A DNA stretch of 64,000 nucleotides from the NCBI GenBank assembly GCA_963281155.1, contig CAUJLY010000006.1, positions 248,001-312,000 of the forward strand. Direction: 5' to 3'. Positions 23,232-35,269 of this stretch are shown in pieces; positions within the stretch are counted from its first letter, which is position 1, and the number at the start of each line of letters is the position of its first letter. Both the position numbers and the translations under genes were made by a program. The DNA comes from Rhabditophanes sp. KR3021 (taxonomy: Eukaryota > Nematoda > Chromadorea > Rhabditida > Alloionematidae). The notes below the pieces were generated by a model. The model was given only the letters and a program-made list of their open reading frames with translations, made no database searches and had not been told where the DNA came from.

Positions 23232-24784
23232 TTAAGCAACTCTTTGATAGGTTAATGTAAAAGTGTTTGTTGCGACAACTCCAGGATAATGAATCATAAC
23301 CAAATTTCGAGCAGAGATCATTATTTTTGGAGTCTTAGGAGTTGTAAGGGTGCTACCACAAAAAGCAGCTCCAGAATTAGTCATGTCATTTAGGAATTTT
23401 ACTTCTAATCCTTTACCAACAACACAGGGTTTTGCAGAAGCAACTTTTACTGTACTGACAATAATCTTTATTTTATATTTAGGGTCAGTTGTAATTCTGA
23501 AATGGCAATTCATCGCTCCACTCTTTTTCAAAGTTTAAATGACTTTGGTAGCTTTTAATTCAATAGTTCCACAACGAGTAGTTGTCATTTTAACAGCACT
23601 ACAAGTAGGCCCTGAAAATTCATTGGGGCATAAGCATTGCTTGCACGAATTTGGATTTTGATATCCCCCATTCAAACAACTAACCTTGGTTTTACAAATT
23701 CCTTTGCAATAATGAAAGTTCAATATTTTGAAATCAGAAAATGATAATCTTTGCCTTTGTCCTAAATCTTCATTAAAAACAGCTTGCTTAGGAGACAAAA
23801 CTTTTTTCCCGTTTTTACCAAAACCATCATTTTCATACATCATAACACTTCCTAAAAAGAATAATTATTATTTCACTATTTAAATTTAACAAACCCATAT
23901 CAAATGGAACTCCAAAATCATTTACATCGTCAACTTTGGAAAATTGGTCTTCTCCGTCAGGAACTATATTGTCTGTATATACATTTAAATATCTATCCCT
24001 ATCCGGTCTGGCATGTTCATGTTCAAGGCCTAAAGCATGGGAAAATTCGTGTTGAATACCTCCATTCGACTCACAATCTGTACTAATAAAAACTATTTGA
24101 GGTCGTTTGTAGTAAATTCGGCCAACATAACTAGAACAGCCTTCAGATTTAATGACATTTATACCTGAAGTTCCAGCTATAGAGGTTGCTTGCTTTGCAT
24201 ATCTGATACAGGTATTTACAGCAATTTCTGCTAAAGCACTATCAATTCTTTTTTAACTACAGCCGTAAAAGTTGGTGCAACAAAGTATTTAATTGGAAAT
24301 TCCCATTCGTATTCCATTGTTGACAAGATGGATCTTTTTGTTCTGGTATGAATAACTTCAGTGTTAGTTTCATTGTTGAGTTCATTTTGAAGTTGCTCAA
24401 GAATTTTATTCATTTGTTTTTCAGTCAGAAGTATGTCTCCCTGAAACATATATGGATTTGTCATGGAATCATTCTTAAAGTCGTCTTTGTCGTCAATAAC
24501 GGGTGGAGATGTTGTAATTAATTCATTTAATTCAGGAGAGCTATTATTATGTTCCATCACAAACACTTGTCTTTGCAAAGCCCTAAGTTGATCTAATTTT
24601 TTGGCACTTTTGTCGAATTCTATTTTTTCTTCATCAGAAAGACTAGATCGGATTCTGTCACGGAAATCACCTATTTGTTTCTAAATAATTAAATCTATAT
24701 CACTATTTAAATTTAATCCACTTACACCTTCGAAGGTAAAAAGAAATAAAATAAAAGAATAGATAAAAATATAATAAATTGCAT
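23232..24784 (-). CDS. astacin metalloprotease with EGF and CUB domains (NAS type), broken frame
   Basis: Exons on the minus strand are 24784-24728 (signal peptide, MQFIIFLSILLFYFF), 24680-23895 and 23851-23232. The propeptide ends in RTKRSI, a furin-like site, before the EFPIKYFV start of the catalytic domain. The zinc site reads HEFSHALGLEHEHARPDRD, which fits HExxHxxGxxHExxRxDRD. The Met-turn is SVMMY. An EGF domain follows (CLNGGYQNP, CLCPNEFSGPTC), then a CUB domain (RCGTIELKATKV ... NCHFRITTDPKYKI). A one-base shift at an A-run near 24236 and an in-frame TAA at 23537-23535 break it. The domain order is as in the C. elegans NAS proteins with EGF and CUB. Confidence 0.85.
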
Positions 24785-25576
24785 AACAAGCAAGAAATAT
24801 GATTTTTTACCTAATATTAATCATTTATATACATGTGAGCCTTTGGGTCATGTCTTCCAGACAGCCACTATAAAAAACAAACATTTTCATATTTAAACTA
24901 TTTTTATTATGAGGTCTTTATTAAAGAGTCCCCCAATAAACTAACATTTACCCGCCCCTGTTCATTGCCTACATGGAGGTGCCAAAACTCAAGAAATTAA
25001 AATGACGTTCGACTAGACATAAGAGGTAAATTAACTTTAACATTAAAATGTTATAACAGTAAGCATTTATTCAAAAAAATGATAAAGTCTAAATTTAGAC
25101 ACATGTTTACAACTCTCTCATCATAAATCATCATAAAAATTATATTTGCACCATATGTTATCCTACCGAAGATAGTAAAGCCAGATAAGGGCCATGTTAA
25201 AATATTAAAAACAACTGATAAAATGAGCATGAGATACATCAAATCCAGACCATGCAAAGTTATTAAACAAGAACTGTTTATAAGGCTCGAAATTTCATTA
25301 GAGAATCAACACAATTATCTGTTACCAGTCATCAACAAAATTTCCGTAAAAGTCGCAAAAAAAGTTAGCTTCTTAAAGGTATACTAAAAATGGAATCTAT
25401 ACAACTCAATCTAAAGTACGATTAGTTGATGACACAACTAGATCTTTTGATGGAGAAACTTATATACCCTTGATAGTAGAAAATAAGAACCATCTGACAA
25501 AACCAAATTCCAGGCATGCTTATTTCTTAAAAGTTTCAATAACTAAGAATATTAAAAATGACTTAATTTAAGAAAA
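24785..25576. other. spacer with no supported gene
   Basis: A short plus-strand stretch at 25389-25571 reads STQSK-like and VDDTTRSFDGETYIPLIVEN in one frame. It may be a decayed exon of unknown origin. Nothing else supported. Confidence 0.3.
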
Positions 25577-26140
25577 CTATCGCATATGCATATTTTCCGA
25601 TTGAAAGCCACTTTTAATCAATTCTAAAATGCTTCCAGCTTCTGGTGAAACGATTTGGTCATTAAAAGTGACATATGAATAGTCAATATTACGTCTTCCT
25701 GTCAAGGAATTAACATTTTGGGGACAATCAGCTCCTAATTCGATTATGTATTCCTCAATTACATTATCAACTTGTGCTTCCTCGTCAACATCTTCTACTT
25801 CAGTTATTGTTATTGAACTTGAATGTAAGTCTTTTCCCCTTTGAATAAGCAATGAAGAAATATTTTGTGGTTCAAAGTTTTGATCACAAATAAAAAATTT
25901 AAACTGTGCATTTAACAATAAATACTCGTCGTCGGATAATTCACTGGATTCAGGAGAATTAGCTGTATTAGTTGTATTGATATATAATTATGAAATTTAT
26001 ATGGGACTTACTTGAATGTGAAGTGCTTAACAATTTTTCTATAGTTTTTGCTTCCACTACTGGTAAGACCGCAGAAGCCATGACAATATCTGTTATTCCC
26101 GGGAACGTATTAACTATGTCAAATAAAGCTACAATGTCTT
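25577..26140 (-). CDS. unknown acidic protein, two exons visible
   Basis: Not recognised. The terminal exon (25962-25577) starts inside ANSPESSELSDDEYLLLNA and ends LIKSGFQSENMHMR. It contains a long acidic run (VEDVDEEAQVDNVIEEY). A GTAAGT...AATACAG intron (26011-25963, 49 nt) joins it to an upstream piece reading YNKDIVALFDIVNTFPGI and VMASAVLPVVEAKTIEKLL. No start is visible, so the 5' part is missing or lies in unrecognised exons. Cytoplasmic or nuclear location is a guess from the lack of signal or membrane segments. Confidence 0.45.
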
Positions 26141-27536
26141 TATTATAAAAAGCTAATTTTTATTGCTGTTTGTTCTGAAGTAAAAAAAGTACATCAAATA
26201 AAAATTCTGGGTTTCTCATTATTAATCATCAAAAGGCTCATAATCCTCCAAAAAAGTTCATAATAATGCAGAGATTATGTCATATATTGCCAATAGTTTT
26301 CTTTTTTCTAGCAAATATTCTACCTAAACGTGTCACAATAAGCTGTGAAGTCCCTAGCATGTAGATTAACGTATAAGAAATTTGTTTAAAATAAAATAAA
26401 TACTAATTTTGCAGTCAAAGGTTAAGTACAGAAACAATTTAAAAATTGGTGCTTACTCAAAAAAATTAATTCATTATGTTGCATAATTTTAGGGCATAAT
26501 GAAATATTTACAATCGAATGCAACAGCCATCGTTTTTATATGCATACATAGTTTGATCATGACAAGCAACTGAGTATTGTTAGTTTAGAATATGTACGAT
26601 TCATTTTGGTACATAACATCAAAGTAATGCTTAAACAATAATATTTCAAAATTGTTTAATGTTGTTGCCCATCGTTTAGGTTAGGTCTGTAAATATGTTT
26701 TTTGGTCTTTTATTCTGAGCCATTTAATCAGTGTCAATACTATTGCTTTTTATTCATATTATTTTGTAATAAATCAAAAAAGGTTATTGCTTTGATCTGG
26801 CTTTGAATGTTGTTTCGTAATTCATTCATTTATTGAAAGACTGTGCAAACAGAATGAAAACTTGGCAACACAAAAATCAAGAAACAAAGAGAAATAAATC
26901 GAAAAAGCTTGCAATATCCTTTGTATTAATTAGTCATTTGATCCATTAGATGAAATCTTTCTTAGTTCACCTGATTTATCATACATTAACAAGGAAAATT
27001 CAATACTTGAAATGAAAGAATCATCATCGGAACAGTTAAAGAAATCAATCATTCTGCTACCCAATCTAAAGAGTATTTAATTTAAATTATTAATATTATT
27101 TGTAAAAAATAATATTTTTATTACCTAATAAACCCACTTAATTGATACTTACTTTTTTCATTATGATAAAAATGATCATTTTCCGTGCTTTAATATCCAA
27201 TAAAAGAATCATTATCAACTCATAAGATTTTAGAGTTTAAATGTACTCAAAAAGATACACTATTAACACAACGAATAAGTTTTAGAAGTCTATAGATCAT
27301 TGATAACTTTATCATCATTGAATAATTGTGTTTAGCTACATAGATAAAAAGTTATCTTTAAAAATTTAATGATTACATAAAAATGATAAGAAGACTGCTG
27401 TCTGCAATCTCTGGAAAAATATGCACTGGGGTAAATAATTGTTCTCATAAATATTACACATTACGGTGCTGATGTTCTTTCTTTTTTCTGCTAACTGTTA
27501 TTTATATTAAGACGAGTTAATCAACACTTTATCAAA
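26141..27536. other. spacer upstream of the exchanger gene
   Basis: AT-rich; no supported gene. An isolated ACGGTGCTG at 27463 resembles the transposon ends elsewhere in the window but has no partner. Confidence 0.4.
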
Positions 27537-30232
27537 ATGGCAAATTTTACAGAAGTCACTGCTTGTGATCCTAGCCATGGACTTTCAATGATAGGTAAGT
27601 TTAAATTACTTTTCTTACACTCATTATTAATCAGATTTATGCCAATATGTCATTTTAAATAGTGATATTTGTGAAGGTGGAGGATTTATTCAATATGTGC
27701 AATGGACCATGTGTCAAGATACTTTGTTTGCAAGATATTTAGTTTTTGCATTTAGTCTAGTATGCTTAGTATTTTTTATAATGGTATTATTGACTTCTGC
27801 AGATGACTATTTTTCGGTTAATGTTGCCTCAATTGTGGAACACTTTAAAATCTCGCAAAACGTAGCAGGTTAGTAAAAAGTTAATCTACTGCAAAAATGG
27901 AATGTGTAGCAATCTGTAAGACTGAAAATTAGGCCAACTCATAATTGTCTAGAGATAGCAGGCCACTACGCCAAATTAACCATATAACAACAGATGTAGT
28001 AAATTTACAATGAAAACTACTCATTTCTTGAAGACATAACTAAAATAGACAAAAATAAGTTTAAAAATAATTCTTTATCATTTATTTTGAGTAAAATATT
28101 TGTGATAAAAGTTAAAAAGAATACATTAAACCTGTTTTACACTTTACATATTTCATATGGCTTACTATTTGTACATCCATTTTTGCGGGAAGACTCCGCC
28201 GACATATAATTCATTTGTTTTTTTTATAGGGGTTACTTTCATGGTAATAACAAATACTTATATATCATTTTTATGATATATTTTCAATTAGAAATGTTTT
28301 ATATCTTCTTATAATTTAGGCTTTTGCAAATGGTGCACCTGATTTTTTCAACTCATTAGCTTCTGTTTTGTCTACAAAACATCCTAAGGCTGGATTAGCA
28401 ATAGGAGAATTATTAGGAGGTATTACATTTGTGTCGTTAGTTGTGGCAGGATCAGTTGCAATGGTTCAACCCTTTCACATAATGAGAAGGCCGTTTATTA
28501 GGGATATAGCTTTCTTCGGCATAACTTTTGCAATTCTATTAGTAGCTTTCCTAACTGGAAAAATAGTGTATATTTGGTTGCCTCTTACTTTATTAGTTTT
28601 ATATATTTTGTATGCTATAACTTTTCTTGGAGGACAATATTTAAGAAAAAAATTTGAAATTGCAAAAGCTGAAAAGCAAATATCTCGAAGACCAACAATA
28701 GATATTAAAGTAATTGGTGTTGATGATTCGGAGGCAGATCCTCCATCTAGGCAATCTTCAAGTTACAATCATCATGAGTCCATAAAAACACCAGAAGTAT
28801 TAACACGTACTAATTCTGTTTCTTCGTTTAAGCAAAAAGCTATTAATTTTATTGATCAGCATCATTTGTTTGTTTCTGAACATGAAATTCCAGAAGAAAA
28901 AATTTATATTTCAAAAAACAGAAAATCTATTTTTGTAACTGATGCGGGAGATAGAGCTACGTCAAATGTAACTGAAAATGATACTTCGTCGCCCGTTCCA
29001 GACTGGCTAAAAAGAAGAGAACAGATGAATGAAAAAAATATACTTCACAAGATATGGATTGATGTTAATCCATGGGATAGTGACGAATTTGCAGAATTAA
29101 ATATTTTTGAAAAAGTATTATTTACTATTAAGCAACCTATTTTCTTTGTCATGAATTTGACTAATCCATTAGGAAACAAAGAATGGAACAAATATTTAAC
29201 TGTCCTACAAATATTTGTATGTCCTATGATATTTCTAACATGCTTCCAAAGTAAATAAGCTCATCTGTAATTTGAAATAATTTATATATCTTAGTTTCTT
29301 TCATAAATCCGAGTTATGGAGGACCTGGACTATGGGCATACTTTTTGGGCCCTTCATTTATTGTTGCAGCAGTAGTTTTCTATTTTACTGACGAATCCAA
29401 GGAGCCACATTACTATAAAGTAAGTCATTAAATAAGTGCAATTAATAATTACATTATTTAAAGATTATAGCAACGTTTGCAGGCTTTGCAATTTCAATTT
29501 CTTATATTTACGCGGTACGTGTTTATGTTGTAAAAGTAATTTAATATTCAAAAATTCTAGGTTGCAACTGAAATCGTTGGAATTGCTGGTTTATTGGGGT
29601 TGATTTCTGGATTATCACATGAAATTATTGGTTTGACTGTTTTAGCATGGTCCAATTCAGTCGGTGATTTATTTTCAGATATAGCTGTTTCTAAAACGTA
29701 AGTCATTATTAACACATACATATAGCGTTTGTTATAAATGAAATAGAATAGACAGAATAGACCAATTAAATCACTATTCTGTCATTTTACATTTATGGGT
29801 ATTTTTGTGCTCATATTTATGAGTTTGAACAATCATGATGACGAACTGATTATCATTTTATGACTGCTGTATTTACTTTCTTTAAAAGTGACTTTCAAGA
29901 TATGAGTATGTAATATTTAACAATACATTTGTTTCAGATATCCTAGAATGGCATATACTGCCGCAACTGGTGGAGTTCTTTTTAATATTTTGATGGGTTT
30001 CAGTATACCGTTTCTTATCGCTGTACTTCAAGGAAAAGACGTCTCATTACAATTTACTCCAGTGACAAAAGTGTTGCTATTTTTTGTTAGTTTATCGTTT
30101 GCATATTCTTTGTGCTTTGTTGTGATAAGGAAGTTTAAGATTGACAAATTTTATGCTATTGGTTTATATGTAATTTATGTCGCTTTTTTGATTTCAGCTA
30201 TATTAGCCGAGGCAGGTGTTTTCAAACTTTAA
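27537..30232 (+). CDS. NCLX-type Na/Ca exchanger (SLC8B1/ncx family), intact
   Basis: Eight exons (27537-27594, 27635-27868, 28230-28243, 28320-29250, 29295-29419, 29464-29514, 29561-29697, 29938-30232) sum to 615 codons with consistent phases and no breaks. The N-terminal CQYVILNSDICEGGGF segment matches the extracellular Cys region of NCLX. Alpha-1 repeat: HFKISQNVAGVTFM followed by AFANGAPDFFNSLASV. Alpha-2 repeat: SGLSHEIIGLTVLAWSNSVG then DLFSDIAVS. The central cytoplasmic loop is Ser/Arg/Glu-rich. About 12 membrane segments are expected. The exchanger moves Ca2+ against Na+ (Li+ in NCLX); C. elegans has several ncx paralogs of this type. Exon 3 is only 14 nt. The acceptor of exon 6 (AAAG) is weak. 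Confidence 0.92.
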
Positions 30233-31545
30233 TTATTTTCAGTTGTATTTATAAAGTTGTCGTTAAATAAAATATTATTATATTAACCATACATTCTGTT
30301 AGTAATAACAAGATCGTCATTTTATATATGTCTACGTTTTTAGAATTTTTATAATTAGTTGTTAAGTGGGTTAAAAAGAGGGGTATGAAAATAGTTTTTA
30401 TTTTTTATTATATATAGATATATAAATATTTCCAAAATATTTTTAATTATTACACTTTCAATCACAAATGACATTTCTTCAGAGATGTCTGTCCATATTC
30501 TTATGCCAACGAAGTTTTCCTTAGTATTCAATAAGTCAATTATTGTTTTCATCTTTTCGATATTTGTTCGTGATTTCCCACCGGTTGCGTCCTTCTAGTG
30601 ACTGTTCATTCTGTTTCCAACTCCTTTGCCTGCGTAAAACATACGACGAGTCAATTCTGCTACAGTAGTTGGTAATGATGTGCCAGATAGTAGCAACTAT
30701 CTTATTACATCGGCCAATACAAGTCGGCATACTAATGCCATTGTCGTTTTCATCATCCTCGGAGTTATAAAATTCCTCGTCTGCCCTAAACACATCATTT
30801 TCATTTGATTCTGAATCGGACAATTCTATTATATTTGGTGGAAACGTATCAAAATACTTAGCATGTTTATCATCATACATTGGTCCAGGAATTGTAATAG
30901 TATTACTCCGTTCTATCTTGTCTTTGCTAATATTGATATCCTAGCCATTTATCTTTCATATCCTACAGGTGGATTTGAAGGAAGACGTTATTTCCATTAA
31001 AATTATTCAACTTTAATTAATGAAGGAAATTGTCTCCAAGGGCAGTATATTCATAAAGATTATACATTTACCCAAATATTTGAATGTGCCAAAGCACACT
31101 GAAGAATGAGTAAAAACAATTTGCTTATATAGATATAATAAAGTAGGACGTATACCATATTATTCCATCATTAATTGTGGTATCCCTAACTTGATTTTGT
31201 TACAGAAGTCCCGCTGGCAGACTAAGTAGCCAAGGATTAACATCAAAAGTAAGCTTTCACAAAGAGAACCATTATAAGAGATAATTATTTAGGTGGCCAC
31301 ATTTGTTATTATCTAATTGTAACAAAATCTTGTACCATTAAACCTTAATAAACTATTTTTAATATTCCGTCTATTTGTTGAAAGGAGACCAGTCAAGTCA
31401 GGACTATCCTATTTAAGACCACAATCCTAACTATATTTTACTCAAATTGTTTTTAAAAGCGTTTAATTTTATAATAACAAAAGAATTGAATGGTTAAAGA
31501 CAATCAAATTTAAAAATGCTTGATTATTAGAAGATAATTCTAATA
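30233..31545. other. spacer with one doubtful ORF
   Basis: A minus-strand ORF at 30536-30880 is acidic near its N-terminus (IIELSDSESNENDVF, FYNSEDDENDNG) and otherwise featureless. It could be an exon of an unknown gene or chance. Nothing else supported. Confidence 0.3.
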
Positions 31546-32348
31546 TTAATCTGCATGAGTCATACATTCATTAATTTCAGCTCCAAAGCAAGTTACGTTT
31601 CTAAATATAAATAATGCTTCAGTAAGGAAAGGATCTATTTTATCACCACATTTAGCAATTCCATGACTTGTGATTCCAGCAATGGCAAAACGATTTCCAT
31701 TGTGGTTGTTCATTCTTTTTCCTATTGGACCCCTTAATAAATTTATTAATTGAAGTAAAATATTTTTATCTTACCAGAATCTCCATGGCATGAAGATTCA
31801 TCATAATTAGAAAAAATTTGAAATCATTAATTGTATCTTGTCCATTAATATTAAATGAACAAGTACTTTTTCCTACTCGATCTTTATGATAAGTAAATTT
31901 TTTTAAATGTTTCACTGTTTTTACAGTAGTATTCGAAGCTAATTCTACTCCAAATCCAGAAACTACAAGCGAATTATAATGGTGAAACGGTTTTTCATGT
32001 AAATATGGTAGACAAGCGTGCCTATTAGTTGATACTTCTTTATCAAGTTCAATAACAGAATAATCGTTTTCTGATAGAATAGAAGAGGTTTGACTTAAAT
32101 GTACTCGTGTTATGTTTCTTGTATATCCATTAAACTGATTACCACAAAAAGAAGCATTCAATGGTTGTTTACAATGGCATGCCGTTAAAACTAAATTTAA
32201 AAGTATTTTATGGATATGCAAGATATAAAATGTATCATGTTTTCTTGAAATCAGTATTCCCGTACAATACGGCCTTCTATTTTTATTTGCAAGAGAGATT
32301 ATCCAAGGACTATCGGCAATATCATTTACAACGTTTCCTTTGGAAATA
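31546..32348 (-). CDS. trypsin-like serine protease (S1), broken frame
   Basis: On the minus strand: GNVVNDIADSPWIISLANKN (start of the mature protease), YCTGILIS, LTACHC (catalytic His), ENDYSVIELDKEV (catalytic Asp), LVVSGFGVE, then ESSCHGDSG (catalytic Ser), a 40-odd-nt intron at about 31733-31776, and NRFAIAGITSHGIAKCGD to the stop at 31546. A one-base shift lies in the T6 run near 31812, just before the Ser exon. An insert of about 15 residues before LTACHC looks like an unspliced intron ending TTTAG that lacks a GT donor. No signal peptide exon was identified; an upstream exon is likely. Confidence 0.7.
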
Positions 32349-32352
32349 AAAT

Positions 32353-33420
32353 TTATTTATTTTTCCTTGTTTTACCACAGTTTTTATAGTCTAAAAAGAC
32401 CTTAATTATAACACTCTTTTGAAAATAGTGTTTACCATAATATTTAAGCTTCTTGATTTTGAGCGGCATTATTTCTTTCGAATACCAACTTTTAATTGGT
32501 GTTCTTTGTATAAATTCTTTAACTTGATCAACATTAACCGAACCTCTTTAAAGCTCAGGATTACTTTGACTGTGAAAGATATTGCAAAGGGTTGATAGTT
32601 CATCATTGATATCAATCGAAAATAATTGGTTGTTTTCATGTAAAGTCCATATGAAAATGGCTAATATCTTTAATAATGCATAAGTGAAAGCCAATATCAT
32701 TTAAGAGAAAAGTAAAACTTTGTATTATCAATGTTTTCAAGGAAGGCGGCAATCAACAGAGGCTCTTCGTGACTTTTTTTAACTTTGTTCTTGAATAGGA
32801 AATTTCATCGTTCATATACAAGCTTACTGATGTCAAATGATTTAACGATACTGCATTTGGAAAATTAACTTGAATAAAATCTTTCATCTGCACACCAATA
32901 CCAAAGCAAACATTTTTTTGATCAGCAAATAAATAATTTGATTTAACTAATGATTCATAAGTTGCAAATGAAATAGATATTTTTGCGTTATTATTTTTTT
33001 CACCTAAGAGTTTAATAGAACCAATTACCGCATCCAAATGTTCAATTGGTTCAATCTCAAATTTTAAATCAGACAGTTTATAACTTGAATTTTAATCGCT
33101 TCATAACACTTATCATATTTAGCTTCATCATAAATTTCATATTTGTGGACAAGTTTGTTTAAAAGTAAAGTGTTAATATTCGACAAGTTTTTAACAATAG
33201 TTGTTTGTCAATTTGATTAGAATACATATCTATAATTATGCCAACATTAACAACAAATAAACATATTTTCCGAATAGATGTAGAACTTAATGCGTAAAGT
33301 ATTCTCAATATTGTATCTCTAAGACTACCATTAAGAAAACATTGATTTAGAGCATTTACAGTATGATCATTAACATCACTAATCCATAGATTTCTGTTTT
33401 TATCCTTTTAAACTTGTTGA
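32353..33420 (-). pseudogene. decayed gene of unknown family
   Basis: Several minus-strand pieces in changing frames look like one gene: NLWISDVNDHTVNALNQC, LNKLVHKYEIYDEAKYDKC, FEIEPIEHLDAVIGSIKLLG, the ORF 33037-32753 (ISISFATYESLVKSNYLF, CFGIGVQMKDFIQVNFPN), then VDQVKEFIQRTPIKSWY and a stop at 32353. The Phe/Leu/Asn-rich pattern is like nematode F-box-associated proteins, but no domain can be named. It ends only a few bases before the first recognisable codons of the protease gene. Confidence 0.35.
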
Positions 33421-33925
33421 ATATGTTGTTTATGATGTTACATATAAGACGGGCGCCGTCTTGGTTTTCTAAATTTAGAAAAATTGTCATATCAAAATTT
33501 ATCAGTCTATAATGATACCATTCTAATGGTAATTGATTGAGTAAAAAGTTGATTTATGCTTTTACATAGGATATCAAAAACATAAGAATATTTAACGTTA
33601 CCATCTTTTATGTACATGGTTATATTTGTATAGGAGGACCAATAAGTTAAATTACATATCTTTCAAATTTGTTAACGGCATTATAATCTGCAATATTTGT
33701 CTTAGCATTCGCCCACTATAAAACAATTGCTCGGTAATAAAATGCATTCAAAAAGTTTATTAGATTTTGAGTGTTGTTAAGTCTTTCACTAATCTGCAAC
33801 CCTGCCAATCTGGCCTAGCTTTTTTCTTAAACCAGGTATGTTTTTTCTTGATTGCAAAATTACGTTTTACCTTTGATATGATGAGGCTTATATTATATTT
33901 GATTATTACGTATTTTTTGCTTTAA

Positions 33926-35100
33926 ATGAGCCAAGTCACAATAAATATGCCAAAAGAACCACCGAATTCAAAATCAAATACTCAAACAAGTATAAAAAGA
34001 CCTTTTGATCTTGTTTTTAATGATGATTCAAGCCATTTTACATCAGTTTCCGAACCCACCTTTATTCAATACATTGACACAAAAAAATCTGGTTTAATTA
34101 ATAAATCACCATCATTAGTAAGTAACGCAGAAATAAATGTGATACTTGAATTTGAAAAAAGAATTTAAGTCACTTTTGTTCATAAACAATTGAAAACGAA
34201 TAGCATAATATTTCTAAATTTATTTCTTGTGACACTAAATGATGATTCTCCAGATAAATTTAGCCTTCCATTTGAAATTAAGTGGTTTCAATGTAATAAG
34301 TGTTTCGGTTGGTTGTCTAGTGGGGACGGAAGCCAATTCACGTTAGTTTATTATTTTTAATACTTAAATTTATTTATTTTCAGACCTCATCAAGACGAAA
34401 CATATTTTGTTGTCAAGTCAAAAAGCAAATTACCAAAAAAGTTCTTCTACTATTCTAAATGGTCAAGCTATTATATCATCACGTATCAAGACAAGTTTAG
34501 ATGTTAAAGAAAAATCGGTAATAAGCTTAATTGTTAAAAAATGTATGTTTGAAGGTGGGACTTCTTTTAGAAAGGCCGAGTCAGATGTTTTTAGAAGCTT
34601 GTTAGTAAATTGTATCAATTTTGGGTATGTTTAAGCTTACATATATTATTTATGTATGTTTTAGGGCTGAAAGAGGCAAATAAATTAGTTTGGATAATAA
34701 TAATTTTCCTGGAAGATCTACAATTAAGACATATGATGCAACGAAAGATGCTGAAAATTACAATACAAACAAATTTGGCGTCTGTTTTATCTTCCACACA
34801 GAAACATGGTGGATCGTTCTCAATTGACTATGATAAAAAGTTGGATCATTACATCACTATCATTTGTCACTTTTTTTAATATGATGAAGTGTCGATGCAA
34901 TTATGTTCGACTCCATCCAATTGGCTTTATGGTTTGCAGGTTTTAAGTAAAAGTTTTGGCATTTATGGAATGATATGGCGGAGGCGGTAGAAGACTTTGG
35001 TTTGAGTGAGGAACACTTAAGAAGTTTTACGGAGTATGTGACAAAGGTGCTAATTTCATTCGTCCCCTTAAAGATAATGTCAATTGTAAGTTGTAATTAT
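33926..35100 (+). pseudogene. hAT-family transposase relic (N-terminal and middle part)
   Basis: Pieces on the plus strand include KWFQCNKCFGWLSSGDGS (possible BED-like zinc finger), VISLIVKKCMFEGGTSF, an intron GTATGT...TTTTAG at 34626-34664, LPGRSTIKTYDATKDA, HGGSFSIDYDKKLDHYITI, and near 35050 CDKGANFIRPLKDN, which resembles the VTDRGANFxxAL catalytic block of hAT transposases. Frames shift several times. The opening ORF 33926-34168 (MSQVTINMPKEPPNSK) may be its N-terminus. No terminal repeats were found. Confidence 0.5.
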
Positions 35101-35269
35101 TAATATCATTATTTACTGTATTATTCATTTACTCAGGATTAGTTATTTTAATTCTTCGAGATTATGGCATTCTCCGCAGATTTAAAAAACTCTGGCAGAA
35201 ATTTATGTTTTTGAACACTAAACAAGTAATAAATAACGTCTTTAATTTAAATTATTTATTAAATATACA

